Position numbers and translations under genes: made by a program. Below, piece by piece: positions 1 through 6,356 of a stretch of DNA of 6,462 nucleotides. The stretch comes from Candidatus Sulfotelmatobacter sp. Its GTDB lineage: Bacteria; Acidobacteriota; Terriglobia; Terriglobales; Acidobacteriaceae. Under the pieces are notes generated by a model. That model made no database searches. It worked only from the letters and a program-made list of their open reading frames with translations, and was not told the origin of the DNA. The stretch covers positions 1 to 6,462 of the forward strand of contig JASHRB010000651.1 in NCBI GenBank assembly GCA_030037575.1. The letters run 5' to 3'. How positions within the stretch are numbered: the first letter of the stretch is position 1; each line of letters starts with the position of its first letter.

Positions 1-227
1 GGTCGTAAGGTCTGCCTTCAACCTCGGTCAGCGTTCCAAGTCCGCAAGCAAGCACATGCTTTCATCCATTCTTTCCAACCAATCGTTTAAGGTGGGTATC
101 CGCTTGACTGCGCAGCGAAGGTAGCTGCTATTCCAGCGAGTGAAAGGCTCGCCGGTGGAGGACAACGGCATCATAACGAAGCCCGTTCAGTGCCATCACT
201 CTACTCGACCAAGGAATGCCTGCATCG

Positions 228-274
228 TGTGGTGACGCAGGTCTAGTTACAGCGGGCCACACCACATGTTGTGG
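228..274. repeat. two mutually exclusive short inverted repeats
   Basis: TGTGGTG at 228-234 is the exact reverse complement of CACCACA at 260-266. The same right arm also lies in a second perfect stem, CCACA (262-266) with TGTGG (270-274) around a 3-base loop. The two stems share bases and could not form together. That arrangement is seen in attenuators, but no leader peptide, T-run or effector motif is visible, so function is unproven and chance is possible. Confidence 0.25.
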
Positions 275-332
275 CTACCTGAGTAAGGGGATACCCATCT
301 CGTTTAATTTTAATTTCTTTGTCCCGAGCGAA

Positions 333-352
333 TTCGGACAATCCCGTCCGAA
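333..352. repeat. perfect 7-bp palindrome upstream of the permease
   Basis: TTCGGAC (333-339) and GTCCGAA (346-352) are exact reverse complements separated by six bases. The repeat sits about 130 bases before the permease start and just downstream of the AT-rich stretch at 303-320. No T-run follows on either strand, so it is not a standard intrinsic terminator. An operator-like site or a leader-RNA hairpin are both possible; a chance occurrence cannot be excluded. Confidence 0.35.
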
Positions 353-467
353 AATGAACAGTTACATACACCCTCGTGACACGTCCATTCCTCGGCAGCC
401 AATTGGTTCATGCATTTACGGCGACATACACCCGGCCCGAAAGGTGCATTCGTCGGAGACTCTCTGC

Positions 468-482
468 AAGGAGACGTAGCTG
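468..482 (+). promoter_or_regulatory. ribosome-binding site and probable CTG start of the permease
   Basis: AAGGAG at 468-473 is a strong Shine-Dalgarno sequence. Exactly six bases later, directly after an in-frame TAG (477-479), stands CTG at 480-482. Reading from this CTG gives [13 protein letters not shown], which lines up with the usual N-terminus of this permease family (M-x-x-L-L-x-D-[LV]-[RK]-Y-[GA]-x-R). The conventional GTG at 501 lies inside that conserved segment and is 27 bases from the Shine-Dalgarno site, so it is a poor start. The CTG is either a rare near-cognate start or an ATG lost by mutation. Confidence 0.6.
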
Positions 483-2722
483 AGCACTCTCCTAACTGAT
501 GTGAAGTACGGCGCGCGCGTTTTGCTAAAAAGTCCGGGGTTCGCAACAGTTGCGGTGCTGGTGCTGACGCTCGGCATTGGAGCCAACACCGCAATTTTTG
601 GCGTAGTAAACGCTGTCCTGCTGCAGCCGCTGGCTTTTGACCAGCCGCAGAGGCTGGTTTTGCTCTACCATAGCCCACCGCCGGCTAGCTTCCCGGGCAT
701 GACGCTGTTCGCCGTTTCGCCCGCTAACTTCCTAGACTGGCGCGCGAAGGCCCACAGCTTCGACGGCATGTCGGCCTACGGCTTCGGACAGTACACTCTG
801 ACCGGCAAGGGACGACCGGAAGTAATTCGCATGGTGGCGGTGACAGACGGATTTTTTTCCGTGCTGCATGCCCAACCGATGCTTGGCCGCGTTTTCGTTG
901 AAGGTGAGGACCAGGCAGGCCGAGATGATGAAGTCATCCTGAGCTATAACACCTGGCGCAACAGGTTGGGCACAAACCCCGCGATCATGGGAAGCGACAT
1001 CCAGCTGAACGACCAGGCCTTCACAGTGGTCGGGGTTATGCCGCGCGGCTTTGACTACCCTATCTACCCCGGCTATCAGCCACAGATGTGGAAGCCGCAG
1101 AACTGGACCGGGGAGGAACGCACCATTCGCGATAACCATAATTACGGAGTGATTGCCCGATTGAAGCCAGGTGTCACGCTGGAGCAGGCCAAAGCTGAAC
1201 TGGCTACCATATCCGACCAGCTGGCACAGCAATATCCCCGGGACAACAAAGGCTGGGGCGCGACTGCCGTTCCGCTATTATAGGTGATGATCTGGTCGGC
1301 CAGCGCTGCTGGTTCTGCTGGGCGCGGTCGCATTGGTGCTGCTTATCGCCTGCGCCAATGTCGCGAATCTGCTGCTGGCCAAGATGCTGTCGCGACGCAG
1401 ATGTCGCCATCCGGTCGGCTCTCGGAGCCAGTCGCCGTCGACTGCTGCAACAAGTGCTTGCGGAGACTTCGATTCTGGCGATTGCGGGCGGCGCGTTTGG
1501 TCTCCTCTTCGCGCATTACGGGACTGTGTTCATGGCCAAGTTTGTGGGCAACCAATTGCCGCGATCCGCCATTGGTTTTGATGGATGGGTCTTGGCCTTT
1601 ACTCTTGGAGTCTCTCTGCTGACGGGAACTCTCGCTGGCCTGATACCGGCGCTGCGCCTGACGAGAGAAGATGTCGGCGATGCGCTGAAACAGAGCGCGG
1701 GCCGCACCGCTTCCGAATCGGGGTGGCAGCCGGACGCGCAGCATACTGATCGTTGCCGAGGTCGCGCTGTCGCTCATGCGGCTCATCGGTGCCGGCCTGC
1801 TGATCCGCAGCCTGTGGATGCTGCGCGGCGTCAATCCCGGCTTTGATCCCGACCACGTGATCACGATGTTCCTGTCGATTCCGTCAACGAAGTTCACTAC
1901 TCCGCAGCGGCAGATCAGCTTCTATGATCGCGTGCTGCGGCGCGTACAGGTGTTACCCGGCGTGCAATCGGACGGCGTCATCGATGCGTTGCCGCTGACC
2001 GGCGGCGGCTCGCATCAGCCGGTGCAAATCGAGGGACGGACGGTACAGGCAATGGCCGACCAGCCTGAGGTTGACGTCCGCTTGATCAGCCCCCGGTGCA
2101 GAAGCGCTATGCACATTCCGCTTCTGCGCGGGCGCGACTTGAATGACTCCGATGTGGCGGGAAGGCCGGGAGTGGTGCTCGTCAGCCGATCCATGGCTAG
2201 GCAGTTTTGGCCCAATGAAGATCCGATTGGCAAACATCTGACAATGTACTTTTTTCCCCAGATGACACGCGAGGTAGTCGGCGTGGTTGCCGATGTGAAG
2301 GATGATGCACTGAGCCAAACTCGCTCCGCTTCGATGCTCTACATGCCGCTGGGACAACTCTCGGCTAGCAGAGATGGTCAGTGGCAGTCGTTCGGCATGA
2401 GCTTGGCAGTGCGCACGCGCACCGATCCACGCAGCGTAATTTCGGCCATCACCAATGCAGTGAATGAAATCGATAGCGAAGTGCCGCTGCTGTATGTCAA
2501 AACCATGCAGAACACGATCGATGAATCCCTGCTGCAGCAACGCTTCACCATCCTATTGCTGTCGGGTTTCGCCGGGCTGGCGCTGCTGCTGGCTGCGGTC
2601 GGTATCTACAGCGTGCTGGCCCTACGCGGTGCGCTCGCGAGTCCGCGAAATCGGGATTCGCATGGCGCTGGGCGCGCAGATTCGCGATGTGGTGGGCATG
2701 GTGGTAGCAGATGGCCTCCAGT
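480..2722 (+). pseudogene. degraded MacB/FtsX-type ABC permease (orphan duplicated permease)
   Basis: This is the remnant of a long inner-membrane permease with two MacB periplasmic-FtsX modules, a type common in Acidobacteriota and usually found without its own ATPase. Its substrate is unknown. Homology continues through frames. Frame A (480-1280) holds the N-terminal arm, a first membrane helix ending [10 protein letters not shown], and the first periplasmic domain, then hits TAG at 1281-1283. D-D-L-V-G follows in a second frame (1286-1300). [10 protein letters not shown] and [12 protein letters not shown] lie in a third (1300-1399). [12 protein letters not shown] and the rest of the first FtsX domain run in the second frame again (1400 to about 1722). 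Frame A resumes near 1725 with the central helix and second periplasmic domain. An extra C in the CCC at 2620-2622 shifts the frame once more, into [11 protein letters not shown]. Homology stops at V-V-A-D-G-L near 2722, so about 80 C-terminal residues with the last two membrane helices are missing. No functional protein is expected. Single-base shifts could be sequencing errors; the missing end and the local loss near 1300 are harder to explain that way. Confidence 0.9.
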
Positions 2723-2770
2723 GCCGCAGCAGTCGGAATACGGTAAGCCCGGCTCGCGTGTAAGCTCGAA

Positions 2771-2806
2771 TCACACGGGGACGGAACCGCATTTTTCCGG
2801 TTTCCC
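2771..2806. repeat. hairpin with adjacent GGGGACGG motif, REP-like
   Basis: GGAACCG (2783-2789) pairs with CGGTTTC (2798-2804) over seven positions, one of them G-T, around an 8-base loop that includes five T residues. It is directly preceded by CACACGGGGACGG (2773-2784, overlapping the stem). Motifs of the form CACACGGGGACGG next to a hairpin recall extragenic palindromes linked to Y1 (RAYT / IS200-like) transposases. That resemblance is from memory and untested. No transposase gene is present in the window. A weak terminator is the main alternative. Confidence 0.35.
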
Positions 2807-2832
2807 AAACCAGCAAACGTCGGAATAGGACT

Positions 2833-2991
2833 ATGGGCATCAGTAATCCGGAGATTCAAAAGAAGGTGTTCGGACCGAGATGGAAACACGAGATCGAAAA
2901 GCAAGGCTGGCCGTTGTGGAAAAGGCTCATGCACCGACTGCAGGACTGTCCTATATGCAAGCCCAAATCTCAAACTCGAAAAATTCAATGA
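2833..2991 (+). CDS. possible 52-residue basic protein with a CPxC motif
   Basis: ATG at 2833 opens a 52-codon frame ending in TGA at 2989-2991. The predicted peptide is basic, with 11 lysines, and has three tryptophans and a Cys-Pro-Ile-Cys near residues 39-42, a spacing that could bind metal or form a disulfide. AGGA at 2827-2830 is only two bases from the ATG, too close for a good ribosome-binding site. I do not recognise a family. It could equally be a fragment of a larger lost gene or a chance frame in the debris downstream of the permease. Confidence 0.22.
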   Translation: MGISNPEIQKKVFGPRWKHEIEKQGWPLWKRLMHRLQDCPICKPKSQTRKIQ

Positions 2992-3048
2992 GTGCTTCGA
3001 TCTGGTTGCCCCCACAACGCCGCCCTTTTCCTTGAATATGGTGAGTTC

Positions 3049-3078
3049 CGCTCGTATGCTGAGTTTTGCCGACGAGCG
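3049..3078. repeat. 7-bp inverted repeat upstream of the phosphoesterase
   Basis: CGCTCGT (3049-3055) and ACGAGCG (3072-3078) are exact reverse complements with a 16-base spacer, about 50 bases before the phosphoesterase ATG. It could be an operator half-site pair or a leader hairpin. No known regulator motif is recognised. Confidence 0.2.
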
Positions 3079-3127
3079 CTGGTACCCTCAATTAAATTAG
3101 TGTCTTTTTCCTCGCCGAGTTACAAAC

Positions 3128-5062
3128 ATGAAGTGCGAATCATTCAGTGCAGTCGCGATGCCTCTTATGCTTATTGTTCTTTCCTTAGTGTCATTTCTGG
3201 GATGCGGTGAGGGCAATTCATCGTCTTCCCGTGCTCCGAATACCGAATGGGCGAGTGGCCCAACCTACACGGCGCCACCGCATTTCAGCCACATCATATT
3301 TGTCATCCAGGAAAACCGCACGCCGGACACTCTATTTGGCGGAGCTCCCTTCATCAGCAACCCGCCCTGCGCAGGCTGGAACGGATTCGAGCCGGGCATC
3401 GACCTCCAAAACGGCGGTCCCAATAAATTCGTCTCGCCCACAACCTGCTCACCTCTGACATCGTCTCCAAACTTAAACGTTGGTGGTGGCAATCATTCGC
3501 ACGCCGATTGGGAAGCTCAGTACGATGGCGGAAACCTCGACGGGGCCTGCACCGACGGTACTGGCGCTAGCTGTGCCGCAGGAGATATACCCCCCTTTGG
3601 CCCGTACATTGCTGTTCAAAAAAGCGTCACGCAGCCGTATTTATCGATTGCCGGCAACTATGGCTGGGCCAATTACATGTTCCAGACGAACCAGGGTCCC
3701 AGCTTTCCGGCGCACCAGTTTCTCTTCAGTGGCACTTCAGCGCCGACATGGCCTGGCGACCAATATTCCGACTACTTTGTCCCGGAAAATCCCGGGTTCA
3801 CTACCAGCGGATGCGACGCAGGTTCTACATCAACTGGCACTCCCCTGCCGGCTCCGCAGTTGGATTGGATCGACCCTACAGGTACAGAAACTACGGTGAT
3901 TGACCTGTTTCCCAGTCCAACAAATTTTCTGGAGGACGGCTACCAGTGCTACAACCACAACACCCTGGTGACCGCCGCCGATTCTCAAGCCAACACGAGC
4001 CCGGTTTCAGACCGACCTGACAAAGCGGGCGCGCCCATCAGCTGGAGATACTACTCCCAGCAAGCCGGTCTAATCTGGAATGCGCCGGAGGCCGTTACGC
4101 AGACGTGTTATTCGCAAAACGCCATCGTGCCTAACGCGGCTGGAACTGCCCCGGCGGAGTGCGGCCCGAATCCTGTTACCGGAGCGGATGAGTACAGTCA
4201 TGTTAGCTTCCCCGTGCCCAGTGTAACCGGTGCGCCGATCCTTACCGATATTCAGAACTGTGACCTGCAGGAGATCAGCTGGGTTACTCCTGATGAAGTG
4301 TGGTCGGACCACCCCGGACAAGATCCAAACAATCTCGGGCCCTCTTGGGTCGCAGTCATCGTCAATGCCGTAGGCCAGAGCGCGAACCCGGGAAACAGCG
4401 TCGACCCGACGACCGGCAAGAACTGTGACTACTGGGGCAACAACCCCAACGATACCGCCAGCACCAGCATTGAACCGACGGCCATCTTCATCGTCTGGGA
4501 CGATTGGGGTGGTTTCTACGACCACGTTCCGCCGCCCGCGGTCAATGTCGGTCAGGGCACACCTCCCAGCACCTTCACCTGCGCGAATTCCCAGGGCGGC
4601 AACTGGGGATGCGGCTATACCTACGGTTTCCGCATTCCGATGCTGGCGGTTTCGCCGTACACAAAACCAGGGACCATCTCCGGCGCTCTTAGCAGCAACA
4701 ATGTGCCCACTCTCGCCGAATACGCGAACCTCCCTAAAGAGTGGGTCCACGACTTTGGCAGCCTTTTGAACTTTACCGAGCAGAATTTCTATCCCGCCGG
4801 CACAAGAATCGCGCCAGCCGGGTTTACCTACGCAGACGCCAACACGTTCGATACGTCCTACGAGGGGCAGACGGTTGTTCCCCTGTGGGAGTTCTTCACC
4901 TCCTCGACGCAACTCCCGTTTACCCCGATTACGCCGGCCATTAATCCGGCAACCGGTTTGCCGTATACCGCCAGCTTCTTCGAACACTATTACGACACTC
5001 AATCGGACACCGGGGTTGTACACAAGCCAACGGGCCCGGATAACGACGGCGACGAAGACTAA
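3128..5062 (+). CDS. secreted phosphoesterase, phospholipase C / acid phosphatase family, probable lipoprotein
   Basis: The predicted 644-residue enzyme hydrolyses phosphate esters outside the cytoplasm; whether the substrate is a phospholipid or a small phosphomonoester cannot be told. Residues 1-25 form an export signal with a hydrophobic core, and F-L-G-C with Cys26 is an acceptable though atypical lipobox. Family motifs follow in order: FVIQENRTPDTLFG (58-71, with Glu62 and Asn63 as expected metal ligands), HSHADW (123-128), PSFPAHQFLFSGT (191-203, with the conserved Ser201), ISWRYYS (304-310), SDHP (393-396), GPSWVAVIVNAVG (404-416), FIVWDDWGGFYDH (454-466, with the Asp458-Asp459 pair) and YGFRIPMLAVSPY (499-511). 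Length and motif order fit an intact family member. The mature part has 12 further cysteines, an even number that suits disulfides. The C-terminus ends in an acidic DNDGDED tail. ATG 3128 is preferred because it gives a complete signal peptide, although the ribosome-binding site is weak (GAG at 3117-3119). The gene stands alone. The family assignment is firm; the substrate is open. Confidence 0.9.
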   Translation: MKCESFSAVAMPLMLIVLSLVSFLGCGEGNSSSSRAPNTEWASGPTYTAPPHFSHIIFVIQENRTPDTLFGGAPFISNPPCAGWNGFEPGIDLQNGGPNKFVSPTTCSPLTSSPNLNVGGGNHSHADWEAQYDGGNLDGACTDGTGASCAAGDIPPFGPYIAVQKSVTQPYLSIAGNYGWANYMFQTNQGPSFPAHQFLFSGTSAPTWPGDQYSDYFVPENPGFTTSGCDAGSTSTGTPLPAPQLDWIDPTGTETTVIDLFPSPTNFLEDGYQCYNHNTLVTAADSQANTSPVSDRPDKAGAPISWRYYSQQAGLIWNAPEAVTQTCYSQNAIVPNAAGTAPAECGPNPVTGADEYSHVSFPVPSVTGAPILTDIQNCDLQEISWVTPDEVWSDHPGQDPNNLGPSWVAVIVNAVGQSANPGNSVDPTTGKNCDYWGNNPNDTASTSIEPTAIFIVWDDWGGFYDHVPPPAVNVGQGTPPSTFTCANSQGGNWGCGYTYGFRIPMLAVSPYTKPGTISGALSSNNVPTLAEYANLPKEWVHDFGSLLNFTEQNFYPAGTRIAPAGFTYADANTFDTSYEGQTVVPLWEFFTSSTQLPFTPITPAINPATGLPYTASFFEHYYDTQSDTGVVHKPTGPDNDGDED

Positions 5063-5098
5063 CGATGGTTGTGATTCCACCGTCCTACATGGCACGTA

Positions 5099-5242
5099 AT
5101 GTTTGTGCTGGGGCAGTCCAACCCGTATTGGGAGAAATTTCCCCTGCTGAATCATGCGATGAGAATCGGCGCCCCCCGATCCTGGAGCCTGATGGCTCAG
5201 CTGGTAGGGCGCGCGACGCGTCAGACCGTCATGGGTAGCTGA
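5099..5242 (+). CDS. possible 47-residue ORF in the convergent gap, doubtful
   Basis: ATG at 5099 opens 47 codons to TGA at 5240-5242, overlapping the 3' end of the - strand beta-helix gene by about 14 bases. The peptide (beginning M-F-V-L-G-Q-S-N-P-Y-W-E-K-F) reads like plausible protein, but there is no clear ribosome-binding site and no family I recognise. A second + frame from ATG 5065 is also open over most of the same stretch, which lowers the value of either. It may be a scrap of a lost gene. Confidence 0.12.
   Translation: MFVLGQSNPYWEKFPLLNHAMRIGAPRSWSLMAQLVGRATRQTVMGS
5165..5198. repeat. two small hairpins between the convergent genes
   Basis: ATCGG (5165-5169) pairs with CCGAT (5176-5180), and GAGCC (5185-5189) pairs with GGCTC (5194-5198) around a 4-base loop. 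They sit between the converging ends of the phosphoesterase and the beta-helix gene, where a bidirectional terminator would be expected. Neither is followed by a T-run on either strand, so terminator function is only suggested by position. Confidence 0.25.
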
Positions 5243-6266
5243 CAACAGTGACCGGAGTGCTTACATTGGTGATTGTCGAAGGTCCGCCGGTATTATCGAT
5301 TACGTTCAGGATTCCACCGGATCCGGCCGTGGATAGAAAGACCGTAAGGAGGTCATTAAGGCTCTCTGCCGGAAGGGTGGTGGGAACTTCAAATGCGTTG
5401 GCGGCGTAGATAGGGATGCCGAGGTCGAAGTAACTGTAGCTGCCCATGCCCCAGCCGCCGAATCTGGTCACGTTATTCTCAACCTTAAAAGCGGCCCAGC
5501 CATCCACGCCGGGAGCCTCCATCCATGCCGCCTGGCTGGGCGGGTCATAGGGCATCTCATTCTGGAAGAAGATGTCCGTACCTTCATTCCCGGCCCAAAT
5601 CACCTCATACTTTTGATAGTGCTCGACGAAAAGGCCATACGCGGTCACGTTGTCGCCGGTGACCACGAGGCCGGTATCGGCGGTGTTATCGGTCCAGCCG
5701 ACACCGCTGCCGTGATCAGCGCGCCAGGCCCAGACATCATCCAGAATGGTGTTGTTGCCGCTGACTTGTAGACTGACGGTTGCCTTACCGGGCTCTGCGC
5801 CGCCGATGCAGAAAAATACATCCTGAATCGCGGAGGGGTCATTTGAATCTGCCCCGAAGCGCGTTCCGAATTGCAGAAGCAGCGGGGAGCTGGGGATCCC
5901 AGCATCGAAGATCATCCCAGAAATCATCACACCTTTCGAGGGAAGCACGATCATCGACACAATTCCATTTTCCGGGATCAGAGTCGGGAAACCGAGACCA
6001 AGAACTATGGTATCGGGGCGCGTGACCAGAATGGGCTGGTCGAGGTTGTAGATCCCCGGACTGAGAATCTGGGTTCGGCAATCGACCGAGTAGCCTCCGG
6101 CAAATTTGTGCTCGATTCGCAATTGTCCGAGCCGGGTCCAAAAAACAGTTGGGACTGCGCACTGACTCCGCGAGAACTCGAAATTCTGCAGCTGATCGTA
6201 GATGGAAAGTCGAACAAAGAAATCGCCGTCAACCTCGCTCTTAGCGAAAATACGGTGGGCGTGCAC
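5229..6266 (-). CDS. C-terminal fragment of a secreted beta-helix (glycosidase/lyase-like) protein with a foreign N-terminus
   Basis: From about residue 66 onward the 345-residue frame matches the C-terminal part of large exported right-handed beta-helix proteins, related to pectate-lyase and GH55-like folds. Databases often give these misleading names such as adenylyl cyclase or coagulation factor 5/8 domain protein. Diagnostic stretches are SPGIYNLDQPILV (69-81), VLGLGFPTLIPENG (88-101), WAWRADHGSGVGW (179-191), GDNVTAYGLFVEHYQKYEVIW (split here as GDNVTAY 204-210 and GLFVEHYQ 211-218), MPYDPPSQAAWM (238-249) and ANAFEVP (289-295). The C-terminus (VVSYP) looks natural. Residues 1-64 (6266 down to about 6075) show no homology, contain no signal peptide and are antisense to a response-regulator gene. 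The genuine 5' part, probably several hundred residues, is therefore missing, and with it the promoter and export signal. I treat this as a truncated pseudogene; the real homologous part is 5229 to about 6071. The carbohydrate target is unknown. Confidence 0.75.
   Translation of the reverse strand: MHAHRIFAKSEVDGDFFVRLSIYDQLQNFEFSRSQCAVPTVFWTRLGQLRIEHKFAGGYSVDCRTQILSPGIYNLDQPILVTRPDTIVLGLGFPTLIPENGIVSMIVLPSKGVMISGMIFDAGIPSSPLLLQFGTRFGADSNDPSAIQDVFFCIGGAEPGKATVSLQVSGNNTILDDVWAWRADHGSGVGWTDNTADTGLVVTGDNVTAYGLFVEHYQKYEVIWAGNEGTDIFFQNEMPYDPPSQAAWMEAPGVDGWAAFKVENNVTRFGGWGMGSYSYFDLGIPIYAANAFEVPTTLPAESLNDLLTVFLSTAGSGGILNVIDNTGGPSTITNVSTPVTVVSYP
6062..6080. other. rearrangement junction between two 5'-truncated genes
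   Basis: Homology of the - strand beta-helix protein ends at about 6071 (Q-I-L-S-P-G-I-Y). Homology of the + strand response regulator begins at about 6063 (E-N-L-G-S-A-I-D-R-V). The two overlap by fewer than ten bases, and each gene lacks everything 5' of this point. No terminal inverted repeat, target duplication or transposase is visible here. Confidence 0.7.
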
Positions 6267-6356
6267 CGTGCCAATCTAATGCGAGAGCTAGGCATTCATA
6301 AGACCGCTGAACTCGTGGTCTACGGCATCCGCAAACGATTGGTGAACATCCTGTGA
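6063..6356 (+). pseudogene. C-terminal part of a NarL/LuxR-family response regulator
   Basis: About 97 residues remain. ENLGSAIDRVASGKFVLD (6063 to about 6116) matches the last helix of a receiver domain and the linker. It is followed by a complete LuxR-type helix-turn-helix at about 6156-6350: LTPRELEILQLIVDGKSNKEIA, split as LTPRELEILQ and LIVDGKSNKEIA, then LSENTVGVHRANLM and LGIHKTAELVVYGIR. The TGA at 6354-6356 is a normal family end. In intact proteins this domain binds promoter DNA after phosphorylation of an N-terminal receiver domain. Here the receiver with its phosphorylated Asp is absent. The open frame extends upstream to 5871, but those residues are antisense to the beta-helix gene and unrelated to receivers. 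An unregulated DNA-binding domain could still be made from an internal start, but no good ribosome-binding site is seen. Its stop overlaps the next reading frame. Confidence 0.8.

Larger units (their letters stand above)
1..467. other. gene-poor leader region, no supported gene
   Basis: No reading frame here resembles a protein I know. A frame open from the window edge (position 2) to a TAG at 122-124 would give about 40 residues and could be the tail of an upstream gene, but it shows no recognisable motif. A frame from ATG 216 to TAG 477-479 gives 87 residues rich in Cys, Pro, Ser and His, with no domain or convincing ribosome-binding site; I regard it as chance. The stretch at 303-320 is strikingly AT-rich compared with its surroundings and could belong to a promoter region for the permease, but I cannot place good -35 and -10 boxes. 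Inverted repeats at 228-274 and 333-352 are listed separately. Confidence 0.5.
2723..3127. other. non-coding stretch between the broken permease and the phosphoesterase
   Basis: After the permease homology ends, the remaining frame runs to TAA at 2761-2763 with no recognisable residues. The stretch then contains a hairpin beside a GGGGACGG motif, a possible 52-residue ORF (2833-2991) and a 7-bp inverted repeat (3049-3078). An AT-rich patch at 3089-3100 lies about 30 bases before the phosphoesterase start and could include a -10 element, but no well-spaced -35 box is evident. Confidence 0.5.

Noticed and set aside
216..479. 87-residue ORF upstream of the permease, ending just before the CTG start
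   Set aside because: Composition is odd, there is no domain and no good ribosome-binding site, and it contains the palindrome at 333-352. The adjacency to CTG 480 comes from the shared TAG that closes the same frame.
1284..1846. Separate small + strand genes at 1284-1622, 1333-1581 and 1358-1846
   Set aside because: They are frame-shifted pieces or shadows of the same permease. Homology passes from one frame to the next in family order, so they are not independent genes.
3066..3098. Sigma-70 promoter for the phosphoesterase (TTGCCG with an AT-rich -10 region)
   Set aside because: With 17-19 base spacing the -10 hexamers (CAATTA to ATTAAA) match poorly, and the better TAAATT needs a 21-base spacer, too long to claim.
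4070..5245. 391-codon open frame on the - strand opposite the phosphoesterase
   Set aside because: It lies almost wholly antisense to a gene with clear family motifs. Its product shows no domain and looks like a by-product of codon bias in the + strand gene.
5185..5260. A complete tRNA gene
   Set aside because: Only the D-arm fits. The anticodon stem does not close with a 7-base loop, no GGTTCGA-like T-loop follows, and GGAGCCT has no matching 3' acceptor strand.
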